This document shows, in pieces, positions 34,753-44,208 of a DNA stretch of 54,474 nt (the stretch's first letter is position 1; the number at the start of each line of letters is the position of its first letter). The DNA is from Burkholderiales bacterium. Lineage in GTDB: Bacteria > Pseudomonadota > Gammaproteobacteria > Burkholderiales > JAEUOS01. The notes beneath the pieces are model-generated. The model had not been told where the DNA came from. It worked only from the letters and a program-made list of their open reading frames with translations, and did not search any database. Location of the stretch: assembly GCA_016790695.1 (NCBI GenBank), contig JAEUOS010000113.1, positions 1-54,474 of the forward strand. The letters are read 5' to 3'. The position numbers and the translations under genes are program-made.

Positions 34753-37098
34753 CTAGCGCGCGATCGGCTCCACCTCGCACCAGCTCGCGCGCAGCGGAAT
34801 CGACCCCGACACCGGGTCGTCGCGCGCGGTGTCGATCACCTGGTTGAGGTTGGCCGCCAGCGGATGCGCGCGATCGTACGGCGTTCCGCCCGCGCCCTCG
34901 ACCCACCACCCGTGCTGGGCGCACACCGCGCCCTCGGCGAGCCCGCGCGAGATGCGCGCGCGCGCGACGGCGCTGCCGACCGGGGTGCGGATGCGGATCC
35001 AGTCGCCGTTGGCGATGCCGCGCTGGCGCGCGGTCTCCGGCGCGATCTCGGCCTGCGGGTCCGGCATCAGCCGGCGCAGCGAGTCGAGGTTGCGGTGCTG
35101 GCTGTGGCAGAACGCGAGCACCTTGGCGGCGCCGAGGCGCAGCGGATAGCCCGGCGGTGCCGCGGGCAGGTCGGCCGCGTCCAGCACGGGCAGCGGCGCG
35201 ATGCCGTGGTCGAGCAGGGTTTCGCTGTAGACCTCGACACGGCGGGTCGGCGTTGCGAATCCCCGGGGCCGGCCGTCGACCATCTGCGCATACGCGCGGA
35301 GCGCCACCTCGCCGGGCAGGTCGACGCCCTCCGGTTGCCGACGCAGCTGCGCGACCGACAGCCCGGCGGGCGCGAGCACCTCGTCGTGGCCGGCATCGGC
35401 GCTGCCGTGGAAGAACTGCGCCTGCATGCCCAGGCGGTCGGCCAGGCCCAGCACGATGTCGGTGTCGCTGCGCGCCGCGCCGCGCGGCGCGACGACGGCC
35501 GGGCGCAGCTGCACGCGCTTGAGCGACGCCAGGCTGGTGTCGAAGCCGGTACGCAGGCCTTCGCGTTCCCACGAGGTCGCGGCCGGCAGGACGATGTCCG
35601 CATGGGCTGCGGTCGGGTTCAGGAAGAAGTCCGCGTGCACGTGGAATTCCAGACGCTCGAGCGCCTGGCGCGCCAACCCGGTGTCCGGCTGCGAGGCCAG
35701 CAGGTTGGTGCCGAACGAGACCAGCATGCGCACCGGGTAGGGGTCGCCGTGCAGCACCGCGCGATAGACGTCGCGCGCGGTGACCCAGCCGTTGCGGCCG
35801 GGGCCGAGCGGGCGCGCCTTCAGCCCCAGCGCCTTGTCGCGCTGGGCGGCGGACATCAGGTCGGCACCGGAGATGTCGCCGAAGCGCGCGGCGCCGCCCG
35901 GCACGTTGCCGCCCTGCGCGCCGACGCTGCCGGTGAGCGACACCAGGAGCGTCAGGGCGCGGTCGGTCTGCGTCGCGGTGACGCTCTGGCCGATGCCGTT
36001 CCACGCGAAGTAGGCCACCGACGCCGCCCCGCCGATGAGCGCCGCGGCCTGGCGCAGCGCGGCTTCGTCGACGCCGGTGTGCGCGGCGACGCGTTGCGGC
36101 GGCCACTCGGCGGCGGCCGTCGCATAGAGCTCGAACGCGGTGTGGCAGGCCGCCTCGCCGGTGCGGGTGCGCAGGTGCGCGGCGCCGACGAGCGCGACGT
36201 CGGCCGCATCGGCCAGCCACGCCCCGCGCGCGGCGTCGTACGGAACCAGGCGCTCGCCGTCGCCCAGTCCGTAGAACACCTGGTCGCTGCCGCCCGCCTC
36301 GACGTCGCTCTGGCGGAGGAAGCGGCCGGTGTCGGCGCGCACCAGCAGGGGCGCGTTGGTCCACGCGCGCATGAACGCGGCATCGAAGCTGCCGGCCGCG
36401 ATCATCAGGTGGGCCAGGCCGAGCGCCAGGGCCTGGTCGGTGCCGGGGCGCACCTGCAGCCAGCAATCCGCCTGCCTGGCGAAGGCCGTCGGGCGCGGAT
36501 CCACCACCACCATGCGCGCGCCGCGCCTGACCGCGCCCTGGATCTCCGCCACCCGCGCCAGCCAGGTGACCGCCGGGTTGTTGCCCCACAAGAGAATGCA
36601 GTCGGTGTGCGCGAAGTCGGGCGTGCCGATGTCGTGGCCGAAGGTGAAGCGCGTGGCGTGGTCCTTGTGCCAGTTGCAGATCTCGGTGGCGTAGATGGTG
36701 TTCGGGCTGCCGTAGGCGCGGATGAAGCGCTCGATCCACGCGATCGAATCCTGCAGGTGCGAGCCCGACGGCGTGGTGACCGAGAACGCCACCTGCTCGG
36801 CGCCGTGCCGCTGGCGCACGTCCCGCAGGCGCGTCGCGATCTCGTCGAGCGCCTCGTCCCACGAGATGGCGCGCCAGCCGGGATCCGCCGCGCCCTTGGG
36901 CGCGGTGCGCCGCAGCGGCGCGGTCAGCCGGTCCGGGTGATGCACGAGTTCCGGCGCCGCGCGGCCCTTCGGGCACAGCTTCGCGCCGGTCGGATGCGCG
37001 GGATCGGGCAGGACGGCGGCCAGCCGGTCGCCCTCGACCACCGCGATGCAGCCGCAGCGGGAACGGCACTGCGTGCAGAAGGCGCGCACCTGCGCCAT
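34753..37098 (-). CDS. Molybdopterin oxidoreductase, DMSO-reductase superfamily
   Basis: A large Mo/W-bis-MGD enzyme of 781 residues. The N-terminal 4Fe-4S ligands are C8, C11, C15 and C42 (CTQCRSRC ... LCPKG). The likely molybdenum ligand is C141 in TEICNWHKD, at the position of the selenocysteine of E. coli FdhF (140). Further family blocks: LLWGNNPAVTW, VVVDPRPTAFA, GNVPGGAARFGD, ATSWEREGLRTG and the C-terminal MGD-binding barrel with NGDWIRIRTPVGSAVARARI. There is no Tat leader, so it is cytoplasmic, and no partner subunits are adjacent. The substrate is unknown; formate, sulfur-compound or hydroxylation chemistry are all possible. It appears to be followed by no coupled gene, being convergent with the MBL gene. 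Confidence 0.9.
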   Translation of the reverse strand: MAQVRAFCTQCRSRCGCIAVVEGDRLAAVLPDPAHPTGAKLCPKGRAAPELVHHPDRLTAPLRRTAPKGAADPGWRAISWDEALDEIATRLRDVRQRHGAEQVAFSVTTPSGSHLQDSIAWIERFIRAYGSPNTIYATEICNWHKDHATRFTFGHDIGTPDFAHTDCILLWGNNPAVTWLARVAEIQGAVRRGARMVVVDPRPTAFARQADCWLQVRPGTDQALALGLAHLMIAAGSFDAAFMRAWTNAPLLVRADTGRFLRQSDVEAGGSDQVFYGLGDGERLVPYDAARGAWLADAADVALVGAAHLRTRTGEAACHTAFELYATAAAEWPPQRVAAHTGVDEAALRQAAALIGGAASVAYFAWNGIGQSVTATQTDRALTLLVSLTGSVGAQGGNVPGGAARFGDISGADLMSAAQRDKALGLKARPLGPGRNGWVTARDVYRAVLHGDPYPVRMLVSFGTNLLASQPDTGLARQALERLEFHVHADFFLNPTAAHADIVLPAATSWEREGLRTGFDTSLASLKRVQLRPAVVAPRGAARSDTDIVLGLADRLGMQAQFFHGSADAGHDEVLAPAGLSVAQLRRQPEGVDLPGEVALRAYAQMVDGRPRGFATPTRRVEVYSETLLDHGIAPLPVLDAADLPAAPPGYPLRLGAAKVLAFCHSQHRNLDSLRRLMPDPQAEIAPETARQRGIANGDWIRIRTPVGSAVARARISRGLAEGAVCAQHGWWVEGAGGTPYDRAHPLAANLNQVIDTARDDPVSGSIPLRASWCEVEPIAR

Positions 37099-37157
37099 CG
37101 TCGGCCCGCCTCAGCCGCCCTGGCCGGCGCAGCCGCCGGCACGCGCGCAGGCGCGCA

Positions 37158-38180
37158 TCAGACCGGCACTTCCGTCCACTCGTAGGCGACGTAGGCGACG
37201 CGGTCCCCGCTGTGGACCACCGGATCGACGCGGATCGCGATGATGATCAGGTCCTGCGGGGCCGTCGGCCGTTCGACGACGTGGCCGTGGATGCTCAGGA
37301 TCTCGCCCAGCGCCTCGCCGGCGCGCACCACCTCGCCCGGCTTCTGCCGCGGCCGGAACAGGCCGCCGTGCGCGACCGGGAAATGCCCGCGGCGCGTCAC
37401 GTGGCGCAGCACGCGCATCCCGGTCTGCAGCGCGCCGTCGACGATGCCGAGGCGGCGGCACACGTCGGCGAAGCCGGTCACGCCGCGCAGGACCTCGGCG
37501 GGATCGGCGCGCTGGCCGGTGCCGAGCTCGACCATGAAGGTCGGGATGCCCGCCATGTTGAGCTGGTAGTCGAGCGCGCCCGAATGATTGCCGAGGATCT
37601 CCCCGGACCCGGGCAGCACGCTCATCCGGCAGGCGACGCTGGGCTCGAATGCCGCCATGTAGGGGAACAGCTGCGGTCCGCGGACCGGCGCCTCGGGCGG
37701 CTCCTTGTAGACCGTGTAGGTGCGGCTGGTGGTCTGCGTGCCCTGGGCATGCATGCTGATGACCAGGTCGGGCGCGACCGCGCGGATCTCGCGCAGCAGG
37801 TGGTGCGCGAACAGCTCGGTCGTGTAGCCGTTGGCCCGGCCGGGGAAGCTCATGTCGAGGTCGTTGTCGTCCTGCGGCGCGTTCTTGCGCCGGGCATCGA
37901 AGCCCAGCGGATTGGCGGTGCTGGTCACGACGATGTTGCCGGCGAGGCGGCCGGCGTCCTGCGCGTTGACGAACTCGAGCGCGGCGACGATGCCGGTGAC
38001 CTCGTTGCCGTGCACCTGGCCGTTGATCCACAGCGTCTTGCCGGGGCGCGCGCCGCGCAGCGCGACGAACGGCAGCCCGATCAGGGCGCCGCTGGCCATG
38101 TTGCCTACCGGCACCGTGCCTTCGACGCGGGTGCCGGGCGCCGCGGCGGCGAGGGCCGCCTGGATGGTGGTTGTGCTCAT
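37158..38180 (-). CDS. Succinylglutamate desuccinylase/aspartoacylase-family amidohydrolase
   Basis: M14-type zinc deacylase of 340 residues. Zinc ligands are in VHGNEVTG (HxxE) and ISMHAQGT (His); the catalytic glutamate is in FMVELGTG. An N-terminal PVGNMASG and a C-terminal beta domain (GGLFRPRQKPGEVVRAGE to the end) match the AstE/AspA family. It probably removes an acyl group from an N-acyl amino acid or related compound. It shares direction with the molybdopterin enzyme downstream (59 bases apart) and with the Bug and monooxygenase genes upstream, suggesting a catabolic transcription unit read leftward from about 39560. Confidence 0.9.
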   Translation of the reverse strand: MSTTTIQAALAAAAPGTRVEGTVPVGNMASGALIGLPFVALRGARPGKTLWINGQVHGNEVTGIVAALEFVNAQDAGRLAGNIVVTSTANPLGFDARRKNAPQDDNDLDMSFPGRANGYTTELFAHHLLREIRAVAPDLVISMHAQGTQTTSRTYTVYKEPPEAPVRGPQLFPYMAAFEPSVACRMSVLPGSGEILGNHSGALDYQLNMAGIPTFMVELGTGQRADPAEVLRGVTGFADVCRRLGIVDGALQTGMRVLRHVTRRGHFPVAHGGLFRPRQKPGEVVRAGEALGEILSIHGHVVERPTAPQDLIIIAIRVDPVVHSGDRVAYVAYEWTEVPV

Positions 38181-38243
38181 CGGATCAACTCCTCGGTTGG
38201 CGCGCGTCGCGCGCGGCGCGATCCCTGCGGTCGCGCCGGGGTG

Positions 38244-39233
38244 TCACTGCGGCTTCAGGCCGGAGAGCTGCACCAGCTCGCGGAACAGCGGGATCTGCTC
38301 GCGGATCTGCGCGGCGAACTCCTCCGGCGAATTCGAGACCGGCACGCCGCCGAGCTGGATCATGCGCTCGCGCACGTCCGGCAGCGCGAGCGCCTTGCGC
38401 AGCGCGCCGTTGAGTTTCTGGACGACCTCCGGCGCCAATCCGGCGGGCCCGAGCAGCGCCTGGAACGAGTCGTAGCGGAACTTCGGCACCACGGTCTCGG
38501 CGAAGGTCGCGACCTCGGGCAGGTGCACCGAGCGCGTCGCGCCCGACTGCGCGACGGCCACCAGCGTCCCCTTGCGCACGTGCTGGATGCTCGAGGAGAT
38601 CTGGTCCATCGCCATCGGAATGTGCCCGGCGAGCACGTCCTGCACCGCGAGGATCCCGCCCTTGTACGGCGCGTGCTCGATCTTCAGGCCGAACTCCCGA
38701 TTCAGGTACACGGCCATCAGGTGGTTGGAGGTGCCGGCACCGGACGTTCCCCAGGCGGCGCCCGGATTCGCCCGGATCCAGCGGATCAGCTCGTCGATCG
38801 TCTTGACGTTGAGCCGCGGGCTCACCACCAGCAGATTCGGCGCGTAGGCGACCAGCGAGATCGGCGTGAAGCTCTTGACCGCGTCGTAGTTCGCCTCCTT
38901 GGACAGCATCGGGTTGAGGATCACGCTGCTCTGCGACCCCATGCACAGGGTGTAGCCGTCCGGCGCCGCGGCGACGCAGGCCTGGGTGCCGATCGCGCCG
39001 CCCGCGCCGGCGCGGTTCTCGACGATCACCGGCTGGCCGAGGTCCGCGCCCAGCGGCGTGGCGATCAGCCGCGCCATCACGTCGGCGACGCCGCCGGCCG
39101 CGTAGGCGACGATGATGCGCACCGGCTTGGCGGGATAGGGCGACTGCGCCGGCGCCGGCGCCGGCAGCATCGCGGCCGTCACCACGGCGAGCGCGGCCAG
39201 GCGCAGCGCGTCATGCTTGAGCAACCGGGTCAT
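38244..39233 (-). CDS. Bug/TctC-family solute-binding protein
   Basis: Periplasmic receptor of 329 residues with a signal peptide ending near PAPAQ (about residue 30). Family motifs: PVRIIVAYAAGGVADVMAR, VIVENRAGAGGAIGTQ and APDGYTL. The ATG at 39233 fixes the start; the longer open frame upstream belongs to another gene's region. It lies between the small monooxygenase (14 bases) and the deacylase (63 bases), all leftward. The ligand may be the substrate of the deacylase; this is a context guess only. Confidence 0.93.
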   Translation of the reverse strand: MTRLLKHDALRLAALAVVTAAMLPAPAPAQSPYPAKPVRIIVAYAAGGVADVMARLIATPLGADLGQPVIVENRAGAGGAIGTQACVAAAPDGYTLCMGSQSSVILNPMLSKEANYDAVKSFTPISLVAYAPNLLVVSPRLNVKTIDELIRWIRANPGAAWGTSGAGTSNHLMAVYLNREFGLKIEHAPYKGGILAVQDVLAGHIPMAMDQISSSIQHVRKGTLVAVAQSGATRSVHLPEVATFAETVVPKFRYDSFQALLGPAGLAPEVVQKLNGALRKALALPDVRERMIQLGGVPVSNSPEEFAAQIREQIPLFRELVQLSGLKPQ

Positions 39234-39247
39234 GCGGTGCCTCCGTT

Positions 39248-39559
39248 TCAGGATTCGACGACGGTCTCGCCTGTCACGTTGTCGACGGTGACGAGGCTCT
39301 CGTAGTAGGTGACCACGGGTGCGGCGCCGAAGCGATCGGTCATCGCCTTGCGCCAGGCGTCGGTGTACCAGGCCTCGGCATCGGCGCGCGTGCGCCACAG
39401 GTACACCCCGCCGCCGCCGGCCGCGCCGTTCAGGTAGTGCTTGCGCAGCAGGCCGCGCCCGCCGAGGTCGCGATAGGTGGGCGCGCTCGCCGTCGCCTGG
39501 CGCACGGCTTCCTCGCGCGGGCGCGGCGCAATCGGGATCTGCACGATGGCAACGATCAT
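39248..39559 (-). CDS. Small antibiotic-biosynthesis-monooxygenase-like protein (YdhR type)
   Basis: A 103-residue alpha+beta (dimeric ferredoxin-like) protein. MIVAIVQIPIAPRPREEAV, GLLRKHYLNG, GVYLWRTRADAEAWY and PVVTYYESLVTVDN match the YdhR/mono-oxygenase fold, in which small cofactor-free oxygenases or ligand-binding proteins occur. The ATG at 39559 has AGGGGTTCC (minus strand) upstream. It is the first gene of the leftward unit with the Bug protein and deacylase. True enzymatic function is unknown. Confidence 0.8.
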   Translation of the reverse strand: MIVAIVQIPIAPRPREEAVRQATASAPTYRDLGGRGLLRKHYLNGAAGGGGVYLWRTRADAEAWYTDAWRKAMTDRFGAAPVVTYYESLVTVDNVTGETVVES

Positions 39560-39652
39560 GGGAACCCCTCTCCGGGCGATCCGCCCGCGCCGCCCCGGTC
39601 TGCGCATGGTGTCGCCCGCGGGCCGGCGGCACGACCGCGGCGACTGGCCCCC

Positions 39653-39658
39653 AATATA
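39653..39658 (-). promoter_or_regulatory. Possible -10 box of the leftward monooxygenase-Bug-deacylase unit
   Basis: TATATT on the minus strand, 94 bases before the monooxygenase ATG, in the gap shared with the divergent enoyl-CoA hydratase gene. The sequence AATATACAT stands out from the GC-rich flanks. Confidence 0.35.
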
Positions 39659-39754
39659 CATCGCGCCGCGCGCCCGGCCGCGCGGCGCCCGGCGGCACGC
39701 GAAAGCGCGACAATGCACGGCGTTCGATTGCCGCCCGCGCGGCCCAGGAGACCC

Positions 39755-40549
39755 ATGTCGCAACCCCCGGTACTCGTCAGCGCCGACGCCCGCGGCGTCG
39801 TGCGCGTCACCCTCAACCGGCCCGCGGTCAACAACGCCTACGACGGCGCGATGATCGACGCGCTCATCGATGCCTGCGCGCAGGTGCGCGCGGGCGGCGC
39901 CGCGCGCGCGGTGGTGCTCGCGGGCAACGGGCGCCACTTCCAGGCCGGCGCCGACCTCGGCTGGCTCGACGCGGTGCGCACCCGGGGCGCGCCGGCCAAC
40001 CTCGACGCCTCCGAGCGCACCGCGCGCGCGATGTGGGAATTGAACACCCTGCCGGTGCCCACGGTGGCGCTGATCCACGGCGGCTGCTTCGGCGGCGGCA
40101 CCGGGATCGCCGCCGCGTGCGACGTCGCGATCGCCGCCGACAATGCGATGTTCGCGATCGCCGAGACCCGCTGGGGCATGGCGGCCACCATCATCTTCCC
40201 GCAGCTCGCCGACGCCATCGGCGTGCGCCACCTGCGGCGCTACGCGCAGACCGGCGAGCGCTTCGGCGCCGCCGAGGCCAGGCGCATCGGCCTGGTCCAC
40301 GAGGTGGTGCCGGCGGCCGAGCTGGAAGCCGCCGGCGCGCGCGTCGTCGACGCGCTCCTGAAGAACGCGCCGCGCGCGAACGCCGTCACCAAGGCCGGCG
40401 TGCTGCGCCAGGCCTGGGCCGACGTCCACCGCGGCCACTTCGCGGCCATCGTCGCCGAGCATGCGGCGGGGCGGCAGTCGGCCGAGGCCGCCGAAGGGCT
40501 GGCCTCGTTCCACGAGGAGCGCGAGGCCGCCTGGTACCCCCGGCCCTGA
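39755..40549 (+). CDS. Enoyl-CoA hydratase/isomerase (crotonase family)
   Basis: Crotonase-fold enzyme of 264 residues from the ATG at 39755 (CCAGGAG 5 bases before). Motifs: VRVTLNRPAVNNAYDGAMI, AVVLAGNGRHFQAGADLGWL (first oxyanion-hole block, with the A-G-A-D signature) and HGGCFGGGTGIAAACDVAIA followed by IAETRWGM with a candidate catalytic glutamate. It resembles methylglutaconyl-CoA and short-chain enoyl-CoA hydratases. With the acyl-CoA ligase and dehydrogenase at 31-34 kb it could act in one acid-degradation pathway. It stands alone, divergent from the Bug unit. Confidence 0.92.
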   Translation: MSQPPVLVSADARGVVRVTLNRPAVNNAYDGAMIDALIDACAQVRAGGAARAVVLAGNGRHFQAGADLGWLDAVRTRGAPANLDASERTARAMWELNTLPVPTVALIHGGCFGGGTGIAAACDVAIAADNAMFAIAETRWGMAATIIFPQLADAIGVRHLRRYAQTGERFGAAEARRIGLVHEVVPAAELEAAGARVVDALLKNAPRANAVTKAGVLRQAWADVHRGHFAAIVAEHAAGRQSAEAAEGLASFHEEREAAWYPRP

Positions 40550-40617
40550 GGGGCGCGCCGGCCCATGCCGTTGGCATGCCGATACGCGGCCGGCTTTGCA
40601 AAACTTCGCGTCGCGGG

Positions 40618-40647
40618 TTGTCTTGGCACCGGAAGCCGCGCTAATCT
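40618..40647 (+). promoter_or_regulatory. Possible promoter of the PEP-CTERM protein gene
   Basis: TTGTCT (40618-40623), an 18-base spacer and TAATCT (40642-40647), ending 96 bases before the ATG. This is the most complete -35/-10 pair seen in the window. The rest of the 194-base gap after the hydratase gene holds nothing recognisable. Confidence 0.45.
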
Positions 40648-40743
40648 GAGCCCCCGCGAGCCGCCGACGGCGACGCGCCCCGGCGATCGATCGCCGGCGC
40701 GCCCGCGCCAGCCGGCCGACGCTCGGGTGGCAAGGAGGACCAG

Positions 40744-43700
40744 ATGCGCACCTTCGCCCGCGGCGCGCCGCCGCCCCGGCCGCGCCGGCCTGCCGTCCGC
40801 CGCTGCACGTTCCTGCTGGCGTTCTGCTGCAGCCTCCTCGCGGCACCGCACGCCGCGGCGCAGTTCATCGCCACCTGGATCGGCGGCAGCGGTGCCTGGC
40901 TCGCCAAGACCCCGGGAGACTGGGCGATCGCCAGCTTCAACAGCCTCTGGCAGTACTTTCCGGACAACACCTTCGGCGAGTACTTCTTCACCGTCGTGCC
41001 GAGCGGGCATGTGCACCTCGACATCGACCTGATCCCGGGCGAGAACGGGGTGCCGCTCAGCATCCTCGGCGTCTCGGTCTCGACCTTGTCGCTGTCGGGC
41101 GGCGCCCAGTTGTCGCTGCACAACCAGGCCGCGCTGTCGATCCAGGGCATCAGCCTCGCCGGCGGCGTGCTGACCAACGACGGGCAAATCACCCTGAACG
41201 GAAGCAGCGCGCTGGACTTCCCGCTGATCATGCCGATCAACGGCAGCGGCCGGATCGTCATGGCCAGCGAGTCGTCGTTCCTGGGCGGTCTCGCCGGCGT
41301 GCTGACCCATTCGTCCGCGCACACCATCTCCGGGTTTGGCACGGTGAGCGTCGCGTCGCTGATCAACCAGGGCACGCTGATCGCCGACACGCCGGGCAAG
41401 GCGCTCAGGTTCACCGGGCTCGCGCTCGACAACAGCGGGGTCCTGCGCGCCGGCGGCGCCAGCCCGGGGGCACCAGGCGGCGAATTGCGCCTGCAGCCGC
41501 TCGCAAGCTTCGACAACAGCGGCACGATCGTCGCCGAGAACGGCATGGTCAAGCTCGACGGGGGCTCGCTCGGGAACAGCGGCCTGATCGAAGCGCGCAA
41601 TCAGGGCCTGGTTTCGGTGCAGGGCGTCGCGCTCGACAACGGCGGCGGCACGCTGCGCGTGCGGGCCGGCGGCGCGCTGGTGACCGGCGGCGACACCACG
41701 ATCACCGGCGGGCAGCTCGAAGCCGAGGCGGGCAGCTTCATCGCCGTCGGCAGCGGGCAGACCGAGTTGCGCGGCAGCCTGTCGCTCACCGGCATGCTCA
41801 GGCTGGACGGCGGCACGCTGCGCTTCGCGGGCGCGCAGCTGTCCATGCCGCAAGGCGAAGTGCACCTCGCCGCAGGCATGACGGCGACCGCGGCGGGAAC
41901 CTCGAACACCTTCCGCGGCGGCGTGTGGAGCGGCGCCGGCGTCCTCGCGGTGGTTGCGCCCAGCGTGTGGGACGCCTCGGGCGGCGTGAGCTTCGCGGCC
42001 GGACTCACCGTCGACCTGTTCCGCGCCAGCCACCGCGTCGCGGGCACGTTCACCAACGACGCGGCGATCCGGCTGCGCAACAACTCCGGCTTCAACCAGG
42101 CCCTGCAGCTCGTTCTCGACGCCGACACGCGCCTCGCGGGAAGCGGCACGCTGCGCTTCGCGGAATCGAACGGACCCAACGAGATCGTGTCCGCTGTCGG
42201 GGCGCGGCTGGAGAACGGGCCGCAGCATGCGCTGCTCGCCCAGGCCGGCAGCACCGGCACGGTCGTCGCCGACCTGTGGAACGACGGCCTGATCGATGCC
42301 GCCGGAGGCACGCTCAACCTGTGGAGTGCGCGCATCGACAATGCGGGGATCATCCGCGCCGGCGGCGGCGGCACGATCCTGTTCAACCGCCCCTTCGGCG
42401 CCGCGGTGATCGACAACCACCTGGGCCGCATCGAATCCCTGCCCGGCGCGCTGCTGCAGTTCTCCGGCACCACCAACACCGTCATCGGCGGCACCCTCGC
42501 CGGCGGCGGCACCCTTCTCAACATCGGGACCCTGATCCTGGACGGCGCGTCGCAGGGTGCAGTGACCATCGAGGCCGGCGCGCGGTTGACCACCTCGAAC
42601 GCGCCCGTGACGCTCAGTGGCACCCTCGTCAACCAGGGCGTCCTCAACCTGCACGACGGCACGCCCTGGCTTTCCGGGCCGGCGCGGCTGCAGATCGCCG
42701 GGCCGGTGCGCATCGACGGCAGCGGCAGGATCGAACTGACCGGGTATGACGAAATCCGCGTCGAAGCCGCCAACGCGCAGGGCGTTCTGGAAATCGGCAG
42801 CGCCCAGACCCTGACCACGGCAGCCGGCGCGTCCGGCGCCTTGACCCTGCCACTGAGCAACCAGGGCCGCGTCGAGGCGCGCGGCGCCGGGTCCGTGCTG
42901 CAGGCCCTGACGACGAGCATCGTCAACACCGGCGTGCTCGCCGCCGCCGACGGCGCCACTCTCGCAATCGGCGTGGGCAACACCAACACCCTGGTCGACA
43001 ACAGCCAGGGACGCATCGAGGCCCTCGCCGGCAGCTTCGTCACCCTCTCGCATTCGCACCCGTCGACCACCGGCGTGGTCACCATCCGCGGCGGCGTCCT
43101 CGGCGGCGCCGGCCGCTTCGACGCCCACCGCCTCGCGGCGCTCGACGGCGCCGCCGCCGGCGCCCTCACGATCGAGGCCGGCACCACCGTGCGCGTGGCC
43201 AACCAGTTGAACCTGTACCTCGCCGGCAGCATCGTCAACCACGGCACGCTCGAACTGGCCGACGGCACCCCCTGGCTGTCGGGCAATGCGACGCTGTGGA
43301 TCAACGGCGCGGCCACGCTCGGCGGCGCCGGCCGTACCCGCTTCGCCAGCGGGGACGAAACCCTGATCGACAGGACGAGCAGCGATGCACTCCTCACCGT
43401 CGGGCCGCAACATACGCTCGGCACCGCAAGCGGCGCGAGCGGAACCATCCGCGCCAACCTGGCTGTCGACGGCCGGGTCGAGGCACGCGGTGCGGGATCG
43501 ACCCTGCAGCTGCGGGTCGCGACGATCGCCAATCGCGGCGTGCTCGCCGCTGCCGACGGCAGCGACTTGCGCGTGGGGCGCGGCAATGCCGACACGACCA
43601 TCGACAACACCCGGGGCCGCATCGTGGCGGAGACCGGCAGCCGCGTCTTCCTCGCCGACGCCTCGCACCCGGCCAACTTCGGCGTCACCACGGTGCAGGG

Positions 43701-44208
43701 CGGCAGGCTCACGGGCACGGGCACCATCTTCATGCAGCTTGCGCAACTGACAGGCGGGGTGACGATCGCCCCGGGCAATTCGCCCGGCATCCTCGCGTTC
43801 AACGGCAACCTCCATCTGGACCCGGCCGGCGCCCTGGAGGTCGACATCGGCGGGACCGTGGCCGGCACCGGCCATGACCGCGTGACGGTCTCCGGATCGG
43901 TGCTCCTCGCCGGACAACTGGTCCCGCTCCTCTGGGGCGGCTACGTTCCCGGCCCCGGCGACAGCTACACGATCCTCACCGCGCAGGCGGTCAGCGGCGG
44001 GTTCGGCAACCTGGTCGGCGGCCGCGTGTTCTTCGCCGGCGGCAGCTTCGGCGTCACCGTGACCTCGTCCTCGGTGACGCTCGGCCAGTTCGTCGCCGCG
44101 CCGGTGCCGGAACCGCAGGCCTGGGCGCTCCTGGCTGCCGGCCTCGTGCTCGTGCGCCTGGCGCACGCCCGGCACGCGCAGCGGCGTCGCGCGCGGGGCG
44201 CGGCATGA
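40744..44208 (+). CDS. Large repetitive exported protein with PEP-CTERM sorting signal
   Basis: A 1154-residue exported surface or exopolysaccharide-associated protein. A long basic leader and hydrophobic core ([18 protein letters not shown], ending about residue 40) form the signal peptide. The body is a Gly/Asn/Thr-rich series of short strands ([23 protein letters not shown]), the pattern of right-handed beta-helices and autotransporter passengers. Two clear tandem units of 200 residues occupy 42541-43140 and 43141-43740, and a more distant one precedes them. The C-terminus is a PEP-CTERM tag: [14 protein letters not shown], a membrane segment, then an Arg-rich end (QRRRARG). Such tags are cut by exosortase. 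AAGGAGG precedes the ATG. No beta-barrel and no exosortase gene are present here. Confidence 0.9.
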   Translation: MRTFARGAPPPRPRRPAVRRCTFLLAFCCSLLAAPHAAAQFIATWIGGSGAWLAKTPGDWAIASFNSLWQYFPDNTFGEYFFTVVPSGHVHLDIDLIPGENGVPLSILGVSVSTLSLSGGAQLSLHNQAALSIQGISLAGGVLTNDGQITLNGSSALDFPLIMPINGSGRIVMASESSFLGGLAGVLTHSSAHTISGFGTVSVASLINQGTLIADTPGKALRFTGLALDNSGVLRAGGASPGAPGGELRLQPLASFDNSGTIVAENGMVKLDGGSLGNSGLIEARNQGLVSVQGVALDNGGGTLRVRAGGALVTGGDTTITGGQLEAEAGSFIAVGSGQTELRGSLSLTGMLRLDGGTLRFAGAQLSMPQGEVHLAAGMTATAAGTSNTFRGGVWSGAGVLAVVAPSVWDASGGVSFAAGLTVDLFRASHRVAGTFTNDAAIRLRNNSGFNQALQLVLDADTRLAGSGTLRFAESNGPNEIVSAVGARLENGPQHALLAQAGSTGTVVADLWNDGLIDAAGGTLNLWSARIDNAGIIRAGGGGTILFNRPFGAAVIDNHLGRIESLPGALLQFSGTTNTVIGGTLAGGGTLLNIGTLILDGASQGAVTIEAGARLTTSNAPVTLSGTLVNQGVLNLHDGTPWLSGPARLQIAGPVRIDGSGRIELTGYDEIRVEAANAQGVLEIGSAQTLTTAAGASGALTLPLSNQGRVEARGAGSVLQALTTSIVNTGVLAAADGATLAIGVGNTNTLVDNSQGRIEALAGSFVTLSHSHPSTTGVVTIRGGVLGGAGRFDAHRLAALDGAAAGALTIEAGTTVRVANQLNLYLAGSIVNHGTLELADGTPWLSGNATLWINGAATLGGAGRTRFASGDETLIDRTSSDALLTVGPQHTLGTASGASGTIRANLAVDGRVEARGAGSTLQLRVATIANRGVLAAADGSDLRVGRGNADTTIDNTRGRIVAETGSRVFLADASHPANFGVTTVQGGRLTGTGTIFMQLAQLTGGVTIAPGNSPGILAFNGNLHLDPAGALEVDIGGTVAGTGHDRVTVSGSVLLAGQLVPLLWGGYVPGPGDSYTILTAQAVSGGFGNLVGGRVFFAGGSFGVTVTSSSVTLGQFVAAPVPEPQAWALLAAGLVLVRLAHARHAQRRRARGAA
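41940..43740 (+). repeat. Tandem repeat units of about 600 bases inside the PEP-CTERM gene
   Basis: Units 42541-43140 and 43141-43740 line up with exactly 600-base period: both run from IEAG through [28 protein letters not shown] and GVLAAADG to a final GG-rich turn. A third, weaker unit starts near 41940 (shared [15 protein letters not shown] / [15 protein letters not shown] and NxGxIxAGG patterns). The nucleotide sequence has drifted, so the duplication is not recent. Confidence 0.75.

Noticed and set aside
34753..37098. Periplasmic nitrate or DMSO reductase
   Set aside because: No twin-arginine leader and no electron-transfer or membrane-anchor subunits beside it; Cys rather than Ser at the likely metal-ligand position argues against DMSO reductase.
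40240..44175. Minus-strand open frame of about 1311 codons opposite the PEP-CTERM gene
   Set aside because: It is a product of high GC content: low-complexity Ala/Gly/Arg/Val composition and no motifs, while the plus strand has a signal peptide, repeats and a sorting tag.
40744..44208. Classical type V autotransporter
   Set aside because: The passenger-like strands are present, but the C-terminus is a PEP-CTERM tag with one membrane helix and basic tail, not a beta-barrel.
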